From Sipunculus nudus (taxonomy: Eukaryota > Annelida > Sipuncula > Golfingiida > Sipunculidae): a stretch of 64,000 bases of DNA. The notes beneath the pieces are model-generated. The model ran no database searches. It saw only the letters and a program-made list of their open reading frames with translations, and had not been told where the DNA came from. This document shows, piece by piece, positions 59,650 to 64,000 of the stretch. Numbering within the stretch: the stretch's first letter is position 1; each line of letters begins with the position of its first letter. The DNA is taken from the NCBI GenBank assembly GCA_026874595.1, contig CM049309.1:11020076-11084075 (forward strand), given 5' to 3'. The position numbers and the translations under genes were made by a program.

Positions 59650-60126
59650 TTCAAGCGACGTGTTATATGACAACAACATATAGCTGCTTGTTGATCATAT
59701 AAGTTTATTAATATCAAACTGATCAATCAATTAATTTATTATTAAATGTGTTTGAACGCTTGTAAATGATAAAAAATTATTTTTTTTGTTTTGAGCCTTT
59801 TTTTTCAAGTTTCAAGACACATATGACCGAAGGGGTCACGTAAAGCTCGGTGCATGGTGCCTCAGCAAAGACATTAACATTGGAGAAACAATTGATAGGA
59901 TTCTAAAAAAAAAAATAAACTCACGTTAAAATTTGTTAGTCCTTATTGTTGACAATAATCAAAATAATTCATTTTAATAGTTCAAATCTTTTGAAATATC
60001 AGACAATTTACAATTAAAATATTATATCATGCATTTCAGCATATTTTACTTGACTGTGCCCAAATAATATGAAAAAATAGGCTTCGTAATGGCTTCCTTA
60101 CATTAAACGTGTGTGTTGTATATGGG

Positions 60127-60127
<1 letters not shown>
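59650..60127. other. No gene recognised
   Basis: AT-rich spacer with short A and T runs. Confidence 0.5.

Positions 60128-60195
<68 letters not shown>
60128..60195. repeat. (AT)n microsatellite, about 34 dinucleotides
   Basis: An uninterrupted TA/AT tract, the longest perfect microsatellite in the window. Confidence 0.95.
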
Positions 60196-60196
<1 letters not shown>

Positions 60197-60199
<3 letters not shown>

Positions 60200-60655
60200 A
60201 GACAGCAGCCCCAAACGGGCCCCATATGTGGTTGTCATGGGCTAGCCCAGTGGGCTAGACATGGCAAGCCACATGGGATCCCATGAAAATTGCACCCATT
60301 GCCCTAATGGGATCCCAGGTGGGTAGCACACGGGCTGACACATGGGCATGACGTGGGCCCCACATGGGCTCCCCTGGTACTGACAATGCTTTTGTTCTTA
60401 CACATGGGCCCCAAAAGGGGCCCTCTTGGACTAAGGAAATACTTTCATTCTCACACGTGGGTCCCACATGGGACCCATCAGTAATCACCCCTCTCACACA
60501 AGGGCTCGATATGGGCCCGTTCTCTACTGACTCTCTGTCACACATGGGCTCCACATGGGCCCCTTCTGTTCTGACCACCTCTCACACGTGGGCTACTAAT
60601 GGGCCCCTACTGTACTGATTTCCTCTCACATATAGGTTCCACATGTCCTTTTTGT
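60197..60655. repeat. CACATGGGCCCC degenerate minisatellite
   Basis: A unit of roughly 60 bp recurs about seven times: CTCACACATGGGCTCCACAT, GGGCCCCTTCTGTACTGAC. It is built from half-palindromic words (CACATGGG, GGGCCC, CCCATGTG), so both strands look alike. The ORFs at 60255-60618 are shadows. It directly abuts the AT microsatellite. Confidence 0.8.
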
Positions 60656-61469
60656 ACCCACTCTCTTCTTTGAGCCTCTTTATCATTTTCATGGTATGGC
60701 TAATACAATGATGATGATTCCTTGTTTCTGATTCTTAAGTTGACCTCATATTAAAATGAAATTATAACAACAACAAACCAATATATCAGAGATGATTATG
60801 TTTATTCATCATACTCTCAGATTTTTACTTTGTTTACCCTTGAGTTCATCAGTCACATTTGTAATAGATTGTTAATGTTGCTCTGCGTTAACCATCATGT
60901 TTGGTCATTCATACGGACTGCACCTGAAATAACAAGATAGAAGAATCTGATTGTATTATCAAAGTTTAAAACTTTGTTTTAAATTACTGCAAATTACGGT
61001 CAAGAAATAAAATAATCAAGTAACCATTACAAAATTAGACTAATTTATACACGCCAGCCACATAAGCCCTTGGTATTCAGAGAAATCAAGATATTAAGAG
61101 ATTATTTAATCATAAATGTATGTATATTTGAAATGATAAAAATATAACAATTGCATGAATAATAATATAAGGACTATATATTCTCTGTGTGGTGGCATGG
61201 TCCATGTACTTCACATTGTTCACAATTAACGACCTCTTCATAACCTTTTTTTTTATTAAAAAGTGACAGAGTTCACGCTGTATTTTGTAACAATGTATTT
61301 CGCGTTTCTGCTTGTGCTGGACTAGTTTACATATGGGTGAAAAATTAAGTTAAATTTGAAAAATATGACAAAACAGAAAGAGGTTTTTATCCATATGCAC
61401 GAGGGAAAAAATCCTACTGGATCAAATGATATTGAAATGTAGTCTGTTAGCCATATTTGATTTTGAGCA
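60656..61469. other. No gene recognised
   Basis: AT-rich sequence. The minus-strand acceptor-like TTGTTATTTCAG near 60930 leads only to frames with early stops. Confidence 0.45.
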
Positions 61470-61755
61470 AGTCTGTAATTCAATAGGTCTGGAGTCCTCA
61501 TAGGCACCAATGATCAGTGTGAAATTGGGAAAGCTGCAGTAGGTTGTTGTTGAGGTATCGCGTGCAAAAGAAAATCAGCGATCAGGCTGTGGCAGACATA
61601 TTGGAATTCCATCAGGTCTGTAATTCAATAGGTCTGGAGCCCTCATATGTGTCAACTATTCCTGTAAATTTGGGAAAGCTGAAAAAATGTTGTTGTTGTG
61701 TTATCGCGCCCGAAAGAAATCAGCGATATATTGAAATTCGTATTAGGATCAAAGT
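61470..61755. repeat. ~146-bp tandem duplication
   Basis: Two adjacent diverged copies share GTCTGTAATTCAATAGGTCT, GGAGTCCTCATA (GGAGCCCTCATA), AATTTGGGAAAGCTG, GTTGTTGTTG-GGTATCGCG and AAATCAGCGAT. The plus-strand ORF at 61544-61786 spans it without a recognisable product. Confidence 0.75.
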
Positions 61756-61819
61756 TTTTAAGTGTGGACTATGTAGTGGTAAATAGTGGTATAATTAGGG
61801 CATAGATAATGAATAATTG

Positions 61820-62167
61820 TTGTTTTGTGAAAAGAAGGGGCCTTTCATATATTTAAGACCGGGATGGGGATCAGCACAACACCAGAGTTGACTTAAATTT
61901 CTTTATTGTACTTCAATATAACTTGCAAGAGGCTTAAGGCTGGTCTGGTCTGATCTGGTGGGGCTTACAACCCTACCCCTTTTATACCTGTCTAGAAGGG
62001 GGCCAGGGTTCCAGCTCTGACTCCCTGCCATGGTATGCATAAAATTAATATTACAATATACACGGTGACCAATAAGTAATGTAGAATCTGTAAACATCTT
62101 TCTGTTGACTAAATAAGGTATATGGGGTGACAAGCACTGTACAGCTTGTGACCCCTGTCATGCCACA
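61820..62167 (-). mobile_element. LTR-like segment (solo LTR candidate), minus orientation
   Basis: On the minus strand the segment starts TGTGGCATGACAGGGG (62167) and carries a core promoter TATAAAAGGGG (61976-61986). About 75 nt further on is the poly(A) signal AATAAA (61902-61907), followed by a GT-rich CTCTGGTGTTGTGCTG downstream element. That order (TG start, TATA, short R, AATAAA, GT-rich) is the layout of a retrotransposon LTR. The 3' limit and target duplication were not resolved, and no internal gag/pol is adjacent. Confidence 0.5.
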
Positions 62168-62650
62168 GGAATGTGGGTACCCTGCTTACTCAGCCAGGGT
62201 CAGCTTCAGGCGTGGCACTCAGTGCTGAATAGAATTTACTTTACAAGAATACTCTGTTCTATTTGCTTTATATTACATATATCTTCAAGTATTAACATTA
62301 ATAACATATTCTATCAAATATTTTCCATAAGTTAAGATTCTTTATAAAGATTATAATATTATAATGACTTTTAATCTTGGAAATTACTTACTGTGAGGTT
62401 AATATAGTTATTGGTCACATTTTAACTGGCAGCACATTTCATTTTGGTTACATATTGACAACCAATGTGAACTGACCGACTAAGTACTCATTGCATTACA
62501 TTAGAAGTACTTGAAATTTAGTTCTCATAGGTACTCCTACATGACAGCTATGTTTTAGTGCAATAATCATTGTTACAGCAGCAAAAAAATCAAACAAACT
62601 GATTTTCAGCCAACTGTGTGTTGTCATCCAGCAGTAACATACATACCATG
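62168..62650. other. No gene recognised
   Basis: AT-rich spacer. Confidence 0.5.
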
Positions 62651-62661
62651 CAAATAGAAAT

Positions 62662-62716
62662 CAGGCATTTCGTGTAATGACTGAGCCATAAAACCAGTCA
62701 TTACACAGAATGCCTG
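62662..62716. repeat. 22-bp stem hairpin (CAGGCATT...AATGCCTG)
   Basis: CAGGCATTTCGTGTAATGAC plus TG is mirrored by CAGTCATTACACAGAATGCC plus TG after an 11-nt loop; only two stem positions mismatch. A third partial copy (GAATGCCTGAGTAAATCAGT, CATTACATG) follows at about 62738-62767. Confidence 0.8.
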
Positions 62717-62907
62717 AAAATTTTAGTAATTTCTTGAATGCCTGAGTAAATCAGTCATTACATGTAATCTATAGTTAAGCAGATGAATATAGCTAGCTTT
62801 AAATATTTATCACTTATCATGTCTTTTTGTAAAGATTTGTCATAGCGTATGAACTCAGTGTTGGAGAGTTTTGGGCCCTCATGCAATTCTACAGCTAAAA
62901 TTCTTAC

Positions 62908-63079
62908 CTTTGACGACTACCAGGGGTTATAAGGTAGAGACTGTCACTTTCTTGGTCGGTGTCACAAATGGCTTCAGGTATATGGTGTTGTTGGGGACCG
63001 ATTGTTGCGGTGTTGAAAGAAATAATCATCCCAAAATTGTCTTTCTACTTGGTTCACTCCTTATAAGTAAGCTTTAGCT
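62908..63079 (-). CDS. Candidate exon with start codon of an unrecognised protein
   Basis: On the minus strand a strong acceptor (TTTATTTTATTTCAG|) opens an exon of 172 nt. After a 50-nt leader with stops in all frames, ATG at 63029 begins an open frame (MIISFNTATIGPQQHHIPEA, ICDTDQESDS, LYLITPGSRQ). It runs to a strong donor CGTCAAAG|GTAAGA at 62908 (phase 2). It would be a first coding exon with part of the 5' UTR. No domain, signal peptide or partner exon was recognised. A plus-strand ORF of 68 codons overlaps it. Confidence 0.35.
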
Positions 63080-63603
63080 CTGAAATAAAATAAAATTGTA
63101 GGGTCACATGGTTAATTGTCACAAAAAAATTTGAAAAAAGGAACAGGTGTTATCAAATACCCTATATGGACCCGGAATTAAATGTAGACACTGTATTATA
63201 ATTTTTCAAAGAAAAAGAGTGTTAGTTCGACATTCACTGAAAACACCATTGCTAAACAATTTAATGAAAGCGACTGATGTTCATATATATTTGTTTTTCT
63301 AATTCATTTGTAAGCTAGCAACTAAGATAAATTTACATGAAATACAGTCATTAATATAGTGATTTATGTCCATTATAATATATGTTTGTTTGCAATAGAA
63401 ATCATAACTGTTGCATGCATGATATATATGTCAACTTCAACTTAACTTTAACTTTATATCCTTTTTAACTGTAAAAAAATTGTAATATTTGTAAATTAAT
63501 CTCTTATAACTTCTTCTATAAACATATGGTTAATATACATTTATTGTAAAAATTTAATATTAAGACATGCACCAGCATCACTGGGAATGATCGCTTCCAC
63601 ATA

Positions 63604-63609
63604 TTTATT
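63604..63609 (-). terminator. Candidate polyadenylation signal AATAAA
   Basis: AATAAA on the minus strand about 240 bp beyond the TAA of the candidate terminal exon at 63846. The AT-rich context lowers its weight. Confidence 0.25.
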
Positions 63610-63845
63610 ATTTATGTCATTATACCATCATATTCTTTGTCACTAAACATGATCACTCAACATATGTAAAATCATGTGGTCTGGTGGTCCTCTGCAAAAA
63701 TCATTTTGTGTATTCTTCACACAAGATTTATACTAAACAGTTAACTTATTCATCGCCTGCCATAATCAAAATTATTTATGGATACGTTACATATACACAA
63801 TATGTTTACCACTAGACAGCTTACCCGGGAATTTTTTATGCTCTT

Positions 63846-63972
63846 TTATGTTATGCTGGTGTTCTCCTCTTTCTTCATGAGCGGCTTCATTATTCTTATG
63901 TTTTTCTTCACATCCATCTCCAACTTTGCCTTCATCTCAAAAGGCTTCAAAGCATTGATGCCTAGGAGACAT
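63846..63972 (-). CDS. Candidate 3'-terminal exon at the right edge
   Basis: On the minus strand the frame (RCLLGINALKPFEMKAK, LEMDVKKNIRIMKPLMKK, EENTSIT) ends at TAA 63848-63846. Acceptor-like sites are TCATTTGTAG| (exon from 63972) or TGTCTCCTAG| (exon from 63961). The peptide is basic and amphipathic, unlike the hydrophobic plus-strand shadow. If real, the rest of the gene lies beyond the window. No family recognised. Confidence 0.3.
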
Positions 63973-64000
63973 CTACAAATGAGTTTTCTTTAAGAAAATA

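Noticed and set aside
60255-60618. Both-strand ORFs rich in GPTWDP or HVGPTC
   Set aside because: They translate the half-palindromic CACATGGGCCCC minisatellite, which reads alike on both strands.
62871-63077. Plus-strand 68-codon ORF
   Set aside because: It overlaps a minus-strand frame bounded by strong splice signals and has no features of its own.
63778-63993. Plus-strand hydrophobic ORF (MLFYVMLVFSSFFMSGFIIL)
   Set aside because: It is the antisense of a lysine-rich minus-strand frame; K/E-rich coding often yields F/L-rich antisense. It has no splice or promoter support.

Overview
This is a window of animal nuclear DNA. It is AT-rich, intron-bearing and crowded with transposable elements and simple repeats, with no bacterial-style gene order, rRNA or CRISPR array. 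The repeat types (elements that begin with an AGCTCAGCTGAC hairpin followed by GTCC microsatellites, and families with long core tandem repeats built around GGTGGCGCCACC) resemble those I associate with marine bivalve genomes. Bivalve origin is an inference; animal origin is well supported by the split genes.

Protein genes are few and all recognised ones lie on the minus strand. (1) 29654-31424 holds three exons of a DUF4806-like protein C-terminus, with matching phases, a stop codon and a downstream AATAAA. (2) 57172-58023 holds exons of a glycoside hydrolase family 31 alpha-glucosidase, including the acid/base motif WLGDN, interrupted by a 99-bp insertion with a 9-bp target duplication. Weaker exon candidates lie at 5158-5363, 34127-34220, 62908-63079 and 63846-63972. 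Most long ORFs elsewhere are shadows of tandem repeats.

Layout: 1-2330 is a ~105-bp minisatellite with an internal GTC tract. 7313-11443 is a Helitron/Helentron-like element of family E with twelve ~340-bp core repeats. 12908-14000 is a TA-flanked inverted-repeat element. 15206-15615 is a ~21-bp minisatellite. 17393-18950, 24096-25787 and 27034-28065 are three copies of a second Helitron-like family (F); the middle one sits inside another E element (22521-26568). 32735-33430 is an AT/GA microsatellite belt. 36269-38527 is a long-TIR element with a 9-bp target duplication (Mutator-like). 40052-47895 is a three-level nest of the same E element, from which the exact element ends and a T|T insertion rule can be read. 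49541-53563 is a mosaic of MITE, GC-rich TIR element, solo-LTR candidate and a broken LINE 3' end. 59202-59641 is a full-length tRNA-derived SINE with target duplication. 60128-60655 is an AT microsatellite followed by a CACATGGGCCCC minisatellite. 61820-62167 is an LTR-like segment.

The genes do not form a pathway. The coherent biological story here is repeated self-insertion of rolling-circle-type elements and the invasion of a GH31 exon by a miniature element.
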